A stretch of 64,000 nucleotides of DNA, taken from NCBI RefSeq assembly GCF_014203705.1, contig NZ_JACHJR010000001.1, positions 3,162,001-3,226,000 on the forward strand, read 5' to 3'. Positions 9,482 through 18,500 of the stretch are shown here, one piece after another. The DNA is from Kitasatospora gansuensis. Its GTDB lineage: Bacteria > Actinomycetota > Actinomycetes > Streptomycetales > Streptomycetaceae. Position numbers and translations under genes: made by a program. The notes below the pieces were generated by a model, which did no database searches, was not told the origin of the DNA, and worked only from the letters and a program-made list of their open reading frames with translations. Within the stretch, counting starts at the first letter, position 1. Every line of letters starts with the position of its first letter.

Positions 9482-10477
9482 ATGAAGTTGTCCCGTGTTT
9501 CGGCCGTCCTGACGGCGGTGGCTCTCGCCCCGGCGATCCTGTTCCCCGCCTCGGCCAACGCCGCCGACGGCCCGGCGCCCACCGGCGTCTCGGCCCCGGA
9601 CCAGACCGACCCGGCGGCACGGACGGACGCGGAGAACATCGCCGAGATCGAGGCGATGATCGCCGACAAGGCCAGCGGGCGCGGCATTCGGGAGGCAGGC
9701 CGACGCGCGCTGGACGGCACCCCGGCGGACCGGGTCCAGTTCCTGATGGTCGGCCAGTACAAGGCTCGGGAGGACGACGACCGCGTCCACGCCACACAGC
9801 TCCTGGCCACGGGCGGGCCTGCGGTGAAGAAGGCCGCCAACGCCGCGCTGAGCGGCACGATCGAGGACGTCCGGCAGTTCCTCAACGTCGGCTACAAGAT
9901 CGCCCAGGACGACGACCGGGTCCACCTCTCCCAGCTGATGAGCGTCGGCGGACCCGCCGTCAAGAAGGCCGCCGGGGCGGCCCTGGACCGTGACTACGCC
10001 GCCGTCGCCGAGTTCCTCAACTCCGGCTGGGAGAAGGCCAAGAGCGCCGACCGGGTGCACACCAGCCAGCTCGCCGAGACCGGCGGCCCCCTCGTGAAGG
10101 CGGCCGCGCTCGCCGCCCTCGAGGGCACGTACGACGACGTCGCCGCCTTCCTGAACACCGGCTGGGCCAAGGCCGACGCCCAGGACAAGGCGAACGCCCA
10201 GGCTGCCGCCGACAAGGCGGCTGCGGACAAGGCGGCTGCCGAGCAGGCGGCGAAGGACAAGGCTGCCGCCGAGCAGGCAGCCAAGGACAAGGCCGCCGCC
10301 ACCGCCACCCAGGCCGGCCTGACCACCACCACCACGACGTCGACCACCACGGGCGCGCTGGCCGCGACCGGCGGCGGCACCGACCTGCCGTGGCAGATCG
10401 GCGGCGGCGCGGCCGCCCTCGGTCTGGGTGCGGCACTGGTGGTGGCCTCGCGCCGCCGCCCGGGCACCGAGGGCTGA
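9482..10477 (+). CDS. ALF-repeat surface protein with LAATG sortase motif
   Basis: This is a 331-residue exported protein. The signal peptide (RVSAVLTAVALAPAILFPAS, cut near NA-AD) is followed by about four ALF repeats of roughly 43 residues. Each has the core FL-x-x-G-x-x-x-A-x-x-x-D-x-V-x-x-x-Q-L followed by GGP-x-V-K-x-A-A. An Ala/Lys coiled segment and a Thr-rich run come next, then LAATGGG, a hydrophobic helix and RRR. The tail fits sortase E substrates (LAxTG), so the protein is probably linked to peptidoglycan. ATG 9482 is chosen over an in-frame GTG at 9461 because AGGTGGGGG precedes it. The ligand is unknown. Confidence 0.85.
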   Translation: MKLSRVSAVLTAVALAPAILFPASANAADGPAPTGVSAPDQTDPAARTDAENIAEIEAMIADKASGRGIREAGRRALDGTPADRVQFLMVGQYKAREDDDRVHATQLLATGGPAVKKAANAALSGTIEDVRQFLNVGYKIAQDDDRVHLSQLMSVGGPAVKKAAGAALDRDYAAVAEFLNSGWEKAKSADRVHTSQLAETGGPLVKAAALAALEGTYDDVAAFLNTGWAKADAQDKANAQAAADKAAADKAAAEQAAKDKAAAEQAAKDKAAATATQAGLTTTTTTSTTTGALAATGGGTDLPWQIGGGAAALGLGAALVVASRRRPGTEG

Positions 10478-10488
10478 TCACGCGTCAT

Positions 10489-10526
10489 CGCCGAAGGGGC
10501 GGGCCAACTGGCCCGCCCCTTCGGCG
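10489..10526. terminator. Bidirectional terminator between the ALF gene and the kinase
   Basis: CGCCGAAGGGGCGGGCC and GGCCCGCCCCTTCGGCG form a perfect 17-bp stem with a 4-nt loop. It lies between two convergent genes (stops at 10477 and 10533) and can serve both. Confidence 0.85.
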
Positions 10527-10532
10527 TGTTCG

Positions 10533-11996
10533 TCAACCCGTCGCGTACGGGTTGCCCTGGACCGGGGTGGGCGGCGGGGTGGCCGCGCCGAGGCCGTTCA
10601 GGTGGGTGCGCAGGCGCAGCACGTCCGGGTGGTGCGGGCCGTGGCTGCGTTCGCGCTCCAGCAGCAGTTCCAGCAGCCACTGCCAGGCGCCCTCGCGGTC
10701 GCCCAGCTGGATGCGCAACAGGCCGATCTGCTCTCGGAGTTCGAAGCTTCGCTCGGGATCGGCCCCGGCGTCGGCGAGCAGCTGCCGGTACTCCGCCAGC
10801 GCCTCCCGGTAGCGCCGCTGCTCGCGCAGGGTGCGGGCGTAGATGGTCCGGACGGTCTGCACCAGCGGTGCGGCGTCGCCGAGTTGGGCCCGGGCCCGGG
10901 GCAGCAGGCGGCCGGCCAGTTCGGTCACCTCGGCGTACCGCCGGGCGGCGACCAGGTCGGAGAGCTCGGCGAAGGCGCCGGCAAGGCCGTCCGCCGGGCG
11001 CGGAGCAGCGGATGACGGGGCATCAGGCGACAGGACAGTGGCGGACGGCGGACGGTGCGGCTGGTGCGGGTACCGGTACGGCCGGGTCGGGTCGGGCAAC
11101 GGGCCGAACGGCGGCTGGAGTTCGGCCCCGGCGGCCGGGAGCAGCGGCAGCAGTCGGGCGTACACCTGGCCGGCGTCGGCGGGGCGGTCCTCGGGGCGTT
11201 TGGCGAGCAGGTCGAGGACCAGTGCCTCCAGTACGGCGGGCACTTCGGGGCGGAGGGTGCGCAGGGCGGCGGGCGGCTCGTCCACGTGCCGCCGGAGCAC
11301 CCCGAGCGCGGTCGGGGCCCGGAACGGAGCCTCGCCCGCGAGCATCTCGTGCAGCAGGCAGCCGAGCGCGTAGAGGTCGCTGCGCGGGTCGGCCGTGCCG
11401 GCGAGCGCCTGCTCGGGGGCCATGTAGGCGGGGCTGCCGATCGGTACGCCGGTCAGGGTCAGCCGGGTCGCGTCGGTGTCCAGCGCGGTGGCGATGCCGA
11501 GGTCGAGCAGCACCACCCGGCCGTCCTCACGGACCATCACATTGCTCGGCTTGAGGTCGCGGTGCACCACCGGGACGGCGTGCACGGCGGCCAGCGCGGT
11601 GCACACCTGGGCGGCGACGGCGACCGCCCAGTGGATCGGGAACGGCGCCTGCTCGGCGATCAGGTCGGCCAGGCTGAGGCCGGGTACCCGTTGCATGACC
11701 AGGTAGAGCTCGCCGCCGTCCTCCCCCGCGTCGAAAACGGTGACCAGTCCCGGGTGGTCGAGCGCGGCGGTGACCCGGCACTCGCGCAGGAACCGCCGGC
11801 GCAGTTCGTCGCCGCGGCTCGCGGTGGCGTCGGCCCCGGTGCCGTCGGCGGAGCTGAGCAGGTCGGTGCGGAGCAGCTTGACCGCGACCCGGCGGCCGAG
11901 CCGCTCGTCGTGCCCGGCCCAGACCTGGCCCATGCCGCCGTGGCCGATCTTCTCGGCCAGCCGGTAGCGTCCGGCGATCACCCGGGGAGCGGTCAC
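10533..11996 (-). CDS. Soluble Ser/Thr protein kinase with TPR-like C-terminus
   Basis: This is a 487-residue Hanks-type kinase with no transmembrane helix. Key residues are visible: the glycine loop GHGGMGQVW (18-26), Lys40 in VAVKLL, Glu72 in RECRV, and HRDLKPSN at 145-152. The metal-binding triplet is DLG (165-167) instead of DFG. The APE motif is present as YMAPEQAL. After a Pro-rich linker, residues about 340-470 form paired helices typical of tetratricopeptide repeats, likely for partner binding. It starts at GTG 11996, overlapping the stop of a small membrane protein gene (GTGA). That neighbour may recruit it to the membrane. Confidence 0.92.
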   Translation of the reverse strand: MTAPRVIAGRYRLAEKIGHGGMGQVWAGHDERLGRRVAVKLLRTDLLSSADGTGADATASRGDELRRRFLRECRVTAALDHPGLVTVFDAGEDGGELYLVMQRVPGLSLADLIAEQAPFPIHWAVAVAAQVCTALAAVHAVPVVHRDLKPSNVMVREDGRVVLLDLGIATALDTDATRLTLTGVPIGSPAYMAPEQALAGTADPRSDLYALGCLLHEMLAGEAPFRAPTALGVLRRHVDEPPAALRTLRPEVPAVLEALVLDLLAKRPEDRPADAGQVYARLLPLLPAAGAELQPPFGPLPDPTRPYRYPHQPHRPPSATVLSPDAPSSAAPRPADGLAGAFAELSDLVAARRYAEVTELAGRLLPRARAQLGDAAPLVQTVRTIYARTLREQRRYREALAEYRQLLADAGADPERSFELREQIGLLRIQLGDREGAWQWLLELLLERERSHGPHHPDVLRLRTHLNGLGAATPPPTPVQGNPYATG

Positions 11997-12487
11997 CGGC
12001 TGCCGTCCTGGGCCTGACGGCGCAACAGTTCACCGAGCTGCTGGAGGTCGTCCTGGGTCGGCGCAGCAGCCTGCGGCGCGGGCCGCGGCGGAGCGGGCGG
12101 GGCCGGGTACTGCTGCTGCGGCGGCGGGTACCAGCCGACCGGCGGCGCCGGCGGGGCGGTCTTCGGGGCGCCCCAGACGTGCCGGGAGTCGAGCACCAGG
12201 AAGTGCGCCGGCGCCCCGAGCCAGAGCAGCATCACGGTGGTGGCGCCGACCACGTCGAAGGCGTTCCGGGAGTCCGGATCGGTGAGCCCGATGCTGACGT
12301 ACAGGGCGAGTTGGAGCAGCACGAACACGGCGGCGCCGAGCACGTCGACGGCCCGCTTGCGGCGCAGCGCAAGCACCAGCGAGGGCACCAGGCCGAGCAG
12401 CCCGAGGGTGAGCAGCGGAACGAGACAGAACAGGATCTTCGGCCCGACCCGGAACGGACCGGGCGCGCCGAACTGCTGACCTGCCAT
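11993..12487 (-). CDS. Small membrane protein coupled to the kinase
   Basis: The protein has 164 residues and no recognised family. It has three likely membrane helices: about 18-40 (ILFCLVPLLTLGLLGLVPSL), 48-69 and 78-97. A cytosolic Pro/Gln/Ala-rich tail follows (VGWYPPPQQQYPAPPAP) and a short helix ends it. The stop overlaps the kinase start by four bases, so the two are co-translated. Proline-rich tails of this kind are common substrates or docking sites for actinobacterial Ser/Thr kinases, but that is inference. Confidence 0.75.
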   Translation of the reverse strand: MAGQQFGAPGPFRVGPKILFCLVPLLTLGLLGLVPSLVLALRRKRAVDVLGAAVFVLLQLALYVSIGLTDPDSRNAFDVVGATTVMLLWLGAPAHFLVLDSRHVWGAPKTAPPAPPVGWYPPPQQQYPAPPAPPRPAPQAAAPTQDDLQQLGELLRRQAQDGSR

Positions 12488-12558
12488 GCGGACTCCCGTA
12501 CGAGGACTGAACGTTCCCGCACACGGTACCCTCCGCCTCCGTCGCTCGCGGGAGGGTC

Positions 12559-14655
12559 TCAGGGTTCCAGGGTGCCCGCCGCCAGTCCGTCGGTCAGGCC
12601 CTGGGTGAGCGTCCTGGCCAGGCCGGTGGCCTGCTGGAGGGCGGCCTCGAAGTCGGCGATCCGGCGGAAGGCGGTGCCGAGTTCGCGTTGCCGCTCGACC
12701 GGGAGGCGGGGCAGTTCGAAGCGGCGGATGTCCAGCCGGGTGGTGCCGGAGGCGTAGCTGCTGGCCCGGCGGGTGGCGTCGGTGGCCCGCAGCAGGCCCG
12801 CCAGGTGGTCGGGGTCGAGCTGCGCCGGGTCGGGGCGCAGCAGGTGCACCCGGGCGCCGAGCGCGGCGCCGTCGTACGGGTCGTCAGGCCGGACCACCCG
12901 GGCGGCGGCGGTGGCCAGCGCGGGCACCAGGACGTCGCCGGGGCGGGCGGTCGGCGTCGCATCGGCGGCGGCCGAAGCGGCGGTCGGCGCCTGACCGTTG
13001 ATCAGGTCCTGGTCGGTGAGCAGCGCGGTCTCGCCCGGGGCGAGCGGGGTGCGGCCCGGGGCGCCCTGACCCGCCGGGTAGACCTCCAGGGCGCCGGACC
13101 TGGCGAGTTCGCCGACCGTGACGGTCGGCACCGTCCCGGCCCCGGTCACCGGGCGGGCGTGCGGCAGCAGGGCGTCCAACTCGGCCAGTGCGGCCAGGCG
13201 TTCGGCCAGCCGGAGCTGAAGGTGGGTCAGCCCGTCGGCGTCCCCGGCGGGGGCGGCCGGCGGGAGGTGGCGGGCCGGGGAGAGGTCGGTCTCGTCGTCG
13301 AGCAGGTCGATCGCAGGCACCGCCCGGTGCACGCCGGGACGGTCGGCAGGCAGCGCGGTCCCGGCCGTGGCGGCGGTGTCGAAGCCGTGCCAGGCGTCCA
13401 GCACGGTGCGGTGCAGCCGCGGCCAGTCGATCCGGTCCCGGCCGCCGTCGCCGGGGGCGGCCTGGGTGGCGTCCAGCAGCAGGACCTGGCGGAAGTCGTC
13501 GCCGGGCGCGGGCCTGCGCAGCACCCACAGGTGCAGCGGCACGCCGTACGGCGGGGCGGCCCCGGCGGGCAGCGCGACCACCGCCCGCAGCGCACCGCTG
13601 CGCAGCAGTTCGGCCCGGACCCGGCGGCCCGCCCGGCGGGAGGCGACGGTCGGCGGCAGCAGCAGCGCGGCCAGCCCGCCCGGCGCGGTGTGCGCCAGGC
13701 AGTGCAGCACCCAGGCGAGTTCGGACTCGCCGCGCGGCGGGACCACCCCGGCCAGCCAGCGGCTGTCGTACTGGAGCTCGTCGTGGCCCCAGTCGCGCTC
13801 GTTGTACGGGGGCTGGCAGAGCACCGCCTCGGCGAGCCCGCCCGGGTGGGCGTCGGCCCGCAGGGCGCTGCCGGGGCGGAGGTCCAGGCCGAGCGGGCCC
13901 GGGGTGTCGGCGGGGGTGTGCAGGGCCAGCCGGAGCAGGGCCAGCGCCCCGAGCACCGGATCGGCCTCCTGCCCGGCCCGGTGGGCCGCGGCCGGTACGG
14001 CGAGCAGCAGGGCGCCGAGGCCGCAGGCCGGGTCGAGCACCGAGACGGGCCGCCCCGCCAGCGCCCCGAGCAGGGCGGCGGCCTCCGGCGGGGTGGGGCT
14101 GAGCTGACGGCTGTTCGCCTCGGCGTACCGGGCCAGCAGTTGCTCGTACGCCGCCACCGGACCGTGCTGCCCGGCCAGCCGGGCCAGCAGCCGGACCAGG
14201 TCGAGGTAGGTGGCCCCGGCCAGCGAGGGCAGGTCGAGCAGGCCGGGAGCGTCCGGGCCGAGCGAGCTGACGGTCAGTCGGCGCAGCTCCCGGGGCAGGG
14301 CGGTGGCCAGCGTGGTGTCGGGTTCGCCGGCGAGCGCGGGCCAGGCCGCCGGGGCGCGGTGCAGCAGGAGCAGGAAGGCTCCGGCGGCCGGGACGGCACC
14401 GGCGGGGTGGCCGGCCGGATCGCGCAGGGTCTCCAGCTGACGCCAGGTCTGCTCGATCAGCGGCAGTTCGGCGATCTTGCCCTGCTCGCGGAGCCACCGC
14501 TCGACCTGGTCGAGCCGGAAGGTGGGGCTGCTGTCACTGCCGCCGGCCGGGCGCGGGAAGTCGGGGTGGCGGCGGCGCCAGTTGCTGACGGCGGCCCGGC
14601 CGACCCCCGCCAATCTGGCGATCTCGACGGCGGTCACCTCGGGGCGGTCCGGCAT
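12559..14655 (-). CDS. HTH - N6-adenine methyltransferase-like - specificity-like fusion
   Basis: The protein has 698 residues. Residues 7-58 form a winged helix-turn-helix of excisionase/MerR type (VTAVEIARLAGVGRAAVSNW, then FRLDQVERWLRE). Residues about 185-400 resemble HsdM, with SAM motif I intact as VLDPACGLGALLL (DPACGLG at 208-214). Motif IV is QPPY (281-284) in place of the usual NPPY/F. The last 180 residues resemble an HsdS half-subunit, starting VTVGELARSGALEVYPAG and ending with a long helix. No hsdR or other nuclease is adjacent. ATG 14655 follows GAAGGAG, so I reject an in-frame codon 33 bp upstream. It may be an orphan methylase or a DNA-binding regulator that has lost catalysis. 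Confidence 0.85.
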   Translation of the reverse strand: MPDRPEVTAVEIARLAGVGRAAVSNWRRRHPDFPRPAGGSDSSPTFRLDQVERWLREQGKIAELPLIEQTWRQLETLRDPAGHPAGAVPAAGAFLLLLHRAPAAWPALAGEPDTTLATALPRELRRLTVSSLGPDAPGLLDLPSLAGATYLDLVRLLARLAGQHGPVAAYEQLLARYAEANSRQLSPTPPEAAALLGALAGRPVSVLDPACGLGALLLAVPAAAHRAGQEADPVLGALALLRLALHTPADTPGPLGLDLRPGSALRADAHPGGLAEAVLCQPPYNERDWGHDELQYDSRWLAGVVPPRGESELAWVLHCLAHTAPGGLAALLLPPTVASRRAGRRVRAELLRSGALRAVVALPAGAAPPYGVPLHLWVLRRPAPGDDFRQVLLLDATQAAPGDGGRDRIDWPRLHRTVLDAWHGFDTAATAGTALPADRPGVHRAVPAIDLLDDETDLSPARHLPPAAPAGDADGLTHLQLRLAERLAALAELDALLPHARPVTGAGTVPTVTVGELARSGALEVYPAGQGAPGRTPLAPGETALLTDQDLINGQAPTAASAAADATPTARPGDVLVPALATAAARVVRPDDPYDGAALGARVHLLRPDPAQLDPDHLAGLLRATDATRRASSYASGTTRLDIRRFELPRLPVERQRELGTAFRRIADFEAALQQATGLARTLTQGLTDGLAAGTLEP

Positions 14656-14837
14656 CTGGGGCTCCTTCAGGGCGGCGTGTGACCACACAGCATAGCGATC
14701 GACCCCACTCCGTCGCGTTCACGCGTGAACAGAGAGCTTTCATTAATCACTGTTGACAACGTTCACAGCTGATGGTGTGATCTACCCATCGCAAGCGGCA
14801 GCCGCCGCGAAGCAGCCCGAGACCCTGGGAGTCCGAC

Positions 14838-15455
14838 ATGGCCATCGCCACCACCACCCGCCGCCGCGCCGCCCTGCTGCTCACCGCGGGCCTGGTCGTC
14901 CTCGGTGCCACCGCCTGCACCGACACCAAGCCCTCGGTCTCCACCGAGGCCAAGCCGGCCGCCACCGCCCCGGCTGCCTCCGGTACGGCCGGCGGGAGCA
15001 AGGCCGCCGACCCGAGCAAGAGCGCGGAGGGCGCGAAGGCCGCCGCCAAGCTCGGCGACACCATCGCCCTCAAGGGCTCCCTCGCCGACAACACCGCCGA
15101 CGTCACGGCGGTGAAGCTGGTCGACAACGCCGAGGGCGCCGACGAGTTCACCAAGCCGGCCGACGGCAAGCGCTTCGTCGCCGTCCAGTTCCGGATCAAG
15201 GCCACCGGCAAGGGCTACAACGACTCGCCGTCCAACAGCGCCAAGCTGATCGACGCCCAGGGCCAGGCCTTCAACACCAGCCTGGACGACACCAAGGCGG
15301 GCCCGTCCTTCGCGGCCGGCACCACCATCGCCGCGGGCGAGAGCGGCCTCGGCTTCCTCACCTTCGAGGTGCCCGCCGACGCCAAGCTCGACAAGGTCCA
15401 GTTCACCCTGGACAGCGGCTTCGCCCCGCAGACCGGCCAGTGGAAGCTCGGCTGA
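14838..15455 (+). CDS. DUF4352-type lipoprotein
   Basis: This is a 205-residue exported lipoprotein. A signal helix ends in the lipobox GATAC (Cys27). An Ala/Lys/Ser-rich linker follows (28-72). A beta-rich domain of the DUF4352/telokin-like type then covers about 73-205 (LGDTIALKGS, RFVAVQFRIKATGKG, GLGFLTFEVPADAKL). These domains occur in secreted actinobacterial proteins of unknown ligand. It is divergent from the methyltransferase-like gene, across a 180-bp gap. A strong hairpin follows its stop codon. Confidence 0.8.
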   Translation: MAIATTTRRRAALLLTAGLVVLGATACTDTKPSVSTEAKPAATAPAASGTAGGSKAADPSKSAEGAKAAAKLGDTIALKGSLADNTADVTAVKLVDNAEGADEFTKPADGKRFVAVQFRIKATGKGYNDSPSNSAKLIDAQGQAFNTSLDDTKAGPSFAAGTTIAAGESGLGFLTFEVPADAKLDKVQFTLDSGFAPQTGQWKLG

Positions 15456-15484
15456 CGGCCACTCAGCCGGCCCGGAAACACCAC

Positions 15485-15515
15485 GGCGGCCTCGGGCACC
15501 AGGCCCGAGACCGCC
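15485..15515. terminator. Terminator between the DUF4352 gene and mfd
   Basis: GGCGGCCTCGGGC and GCCCGAGACCGCC form a 13-bp stem with one mismatch around a short loop. It lies between the convergent stops at 15455 and 15535. Confidence 0.75.
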
Positions 15516-15534
15516 GACGCGGCGCCCTTCGGCG

Positions 15535-18500
15535 CTACTTCTTCGCACCCGCCAGGTCGTCGAACATCGTGGTCAGGAACTCCCGGCACCAGTCCAGCAG
15601 TTCACGCCCGACCAGCGGCTTGCCGCCGATCCGGCCGGTGGACGGCCGGGGCACCAGCAGCTGCTGGGCGGTGGCCTTGACCTGACTGCGCGGGTAGAGC
15701 CGGTTCAGCCGCAGCTGCTGCGACTCGCGCAGCTCCACCGGACCGAACCGGACGTTCGCCCCGGCCAGCGTGATGTCGCCGATCCCGCAGCGCCGCGCGT
15801 ACAGCCGCAGGGCCGCGACCAGCAGCAGGTTCTCCACCGCCTCGGGCAGCTTGCCGTAACGGTCCGTCAGCTCCTCGCGGACCTGGACGATGTCCTCCTC
15901 GGAGTTGACCGCCGCGATCGAGCGGTACGCCTGCAGGCGCAGCCGCTCGCCGGGGGCGTAGTCGTGCGGCACGTGGGCGTCCACCGGCAGCTCGATCTTC
16001 ACCTCCAGCGGCTCCTCCTCCGGCTCCGCACCGCCACTGGCCAGCGAGTCGCGGAACTCCGCCACCGCCTCGCCGACCATCCGCATGTAGAGGTCGAAGC
16101 CGACGCCCGCGATGTGCCCGGACTGCTCGCCGCCGAGCAGGTTGCCCGCGCCGCGGATCTCCAGGTCCTTCATCGCCACGTACATACCGGCACCCATCTC
16201 GGTGTGCTGGGCGATGGTGGCGAGGCGCTCGTGCGCGGTCTCGGTGAGCGGCTTCTCCGGCGGGTACAGCATGTAGGCGTAGCCGCGCTCGCGGCCACGG
16301 CCGACCCGGCCCCGCAGCTGGTGCAGCTGGGACAGGCCGAAGGTGTCGCCGCGCTCCACGATCAGGGTGTTGGCGTTCGAGATGTCGATGCCCGACTCCA
16401 CGATGGTGGTGGAGACCAGCACGTCGAACTCCTTCTCCCAGAAGTCGACCACCACCTTCTCCAGCGCGTTCTCCCCCATCTGCCCGTGCGCGGTGGCCAC
16501 CCGGGCCTCCGGCACCAGCTCCTTCAGCCGGGCGGCCGCCTTGTCGATCGACTCGACCCGGTTGTGGATGTAGAACACCTGGCCCTCGCGCAGGAGTTCA
16601 CGCCGGATCGCGGCCGAGATCTGCTTCTCGTCGTACGGGCCGACGAAGGTCAGCACCGGGTGCCGCTCCTCCGGCGGGGTGGTGATGGTGGACATCTCCC
16701 GGATGCCGGTGACCGCCATCTCCAGGGTGCGCGGGATCGGGGTGGCCGACATGGTCAGCACGTCCACGTTGGCCCGGAGCTTCTTCAGCTGCTCCTTGTG
16801 CTCGACGCCGAACCGCTGCTCCTCGTCGACGATGACCAGGCCGAGGTCCTTGAACTTCGTCTCGTTCGAGAACAGCCGGTGGGTACCGATCACCACGTCC
16901 ACCGAGCCCTCGAAGAGCCCCTCCAGCACGGCCTTCGCCTCGCTGTCGCTCTGGAACCGGGACAGCGCCTTCACGACCACCGGGAAGTTGGCGTACCGCT
17001 CGGCGAAGGTGGAGAAGTGCTGCTGAACCAGCAGCGTGGTCGGCACCAGGACGGCCACCTGCTTGCCGTCCTGCACCGCCTTGAACGCCGCCCGGACCGC
17101 GATCTCGGTCTTGCCGTAGCCGACGTCGCCACAGATCAGCCGGTCCATCGGGACCGACTTCTCCATGTCCGACTTGACCTCGGCGATGGTGGTCAGCTGG
17201 TCGGGCGTCTCCGCGTACGGGAAGGCGTCCTCCAGCTCGCGCTGCCAGGGGGTGTCCGGGCCGAAGGTGTGGCCCGGCGCGGCCATCCGGGCCGAGTACA
17301 GCTTGATCAGGTCCCCGGCGATCTCGCGCACGGCCTTCTTGGCCCGCTGCTTGGTCTTCGCCCAGTCCGCGCCGCCGAGCCGGTGCAGGGTCGGGGCCTC
17401 GCCGCCGACGTACTTGGTCACCTGGTCCAGCTGGTCGGTCGGCACGAACAGCCGGTCGCCGGGGTGGCCGCGCTTCGCGGGCGCGTACTCCAGCACCAGG
17501 TACTCGCGGGTGGCGCCCTGGACGGTGCGCTGCACCATCTCCACGTACCGGCCGACGCCGTGCGCCTCGTGCACCACGTAGTCGCCGGCGGCCAGGGCGA
17601 GCGGGTCGATCGCGTTCCGGCGCCGCGAGGGCATCCGGCGCATGTCCTTGGTGGAGGACTTCTGGCCGGACAGGTCGGTCTCGGTGATCACGGTCAGCTT
17701 GAGCTGCTCGTCCACGAAGCCGTGCTCGATCGAGCCGCAGGAGACGTACACGACGTCCCGGGTCGGCGCCTCGGCCAGGTCGGCGACCAGCCGGGCCGCG
17801 ATGCCCTCGCCGGCCAGCACCTCGGCCAGCCGGGAGGCCGGTCCGTGACCCTCGGTCACCATGACGACCCGCCAGTCGGCGTTCAGCCGCTCCTTGGCGT
17901 CCGCGATGGCGCGGGCGGTGTCGCCCCGGTACGCCTCAACGGCGTGCATGCCGAGGGTCAGCGTGTTGGCGTCGAACTCGAGGATCTCGGTCACCGACGA
18001 GTCGCTGGTGGCAAAGGGGCTGACGGACCACCAGGGCAGCCCGACCTCGGCCGCGTGCTCCCGGACATCGGCCAGCGACCAGAGCGAGGCGGCGGACACG
18101 TCGATCATCTCGATGTCGATCGGACGGTCACCGCCGGAGGCCGCCGCCACCCAGGAGGCGTGCAGGAACTCCTGACTGGTCGCCACCAGGTCGGCCGCCC
18201 GGGTCCGGACCCGCTCCGGGTCGCAGACCACCGCGACCGAGCCGCTCGGCAGCACGTCGAGCAGCAGCTCCATCTCGTCCACCAGGACCGGCGCCAGCGA
18301 CTCCATGCCCTCGACCGCGATGCCCTGGGCGATCTTGTCCAGGATCTCGGCCAGCTCCGGGTGACGCTCCGCCAGCTCGGCGGCCCGCGCCCGCACCTGG
18401 TCGGTGAGCAGCAGCTCCCGACAGGGCGGCGCCCAGAGGCCGTGCTCGGCGATCTCCAGCGAACGCTGGTCGGCGATCTTGAAGAACCGGATCTCCTCGA

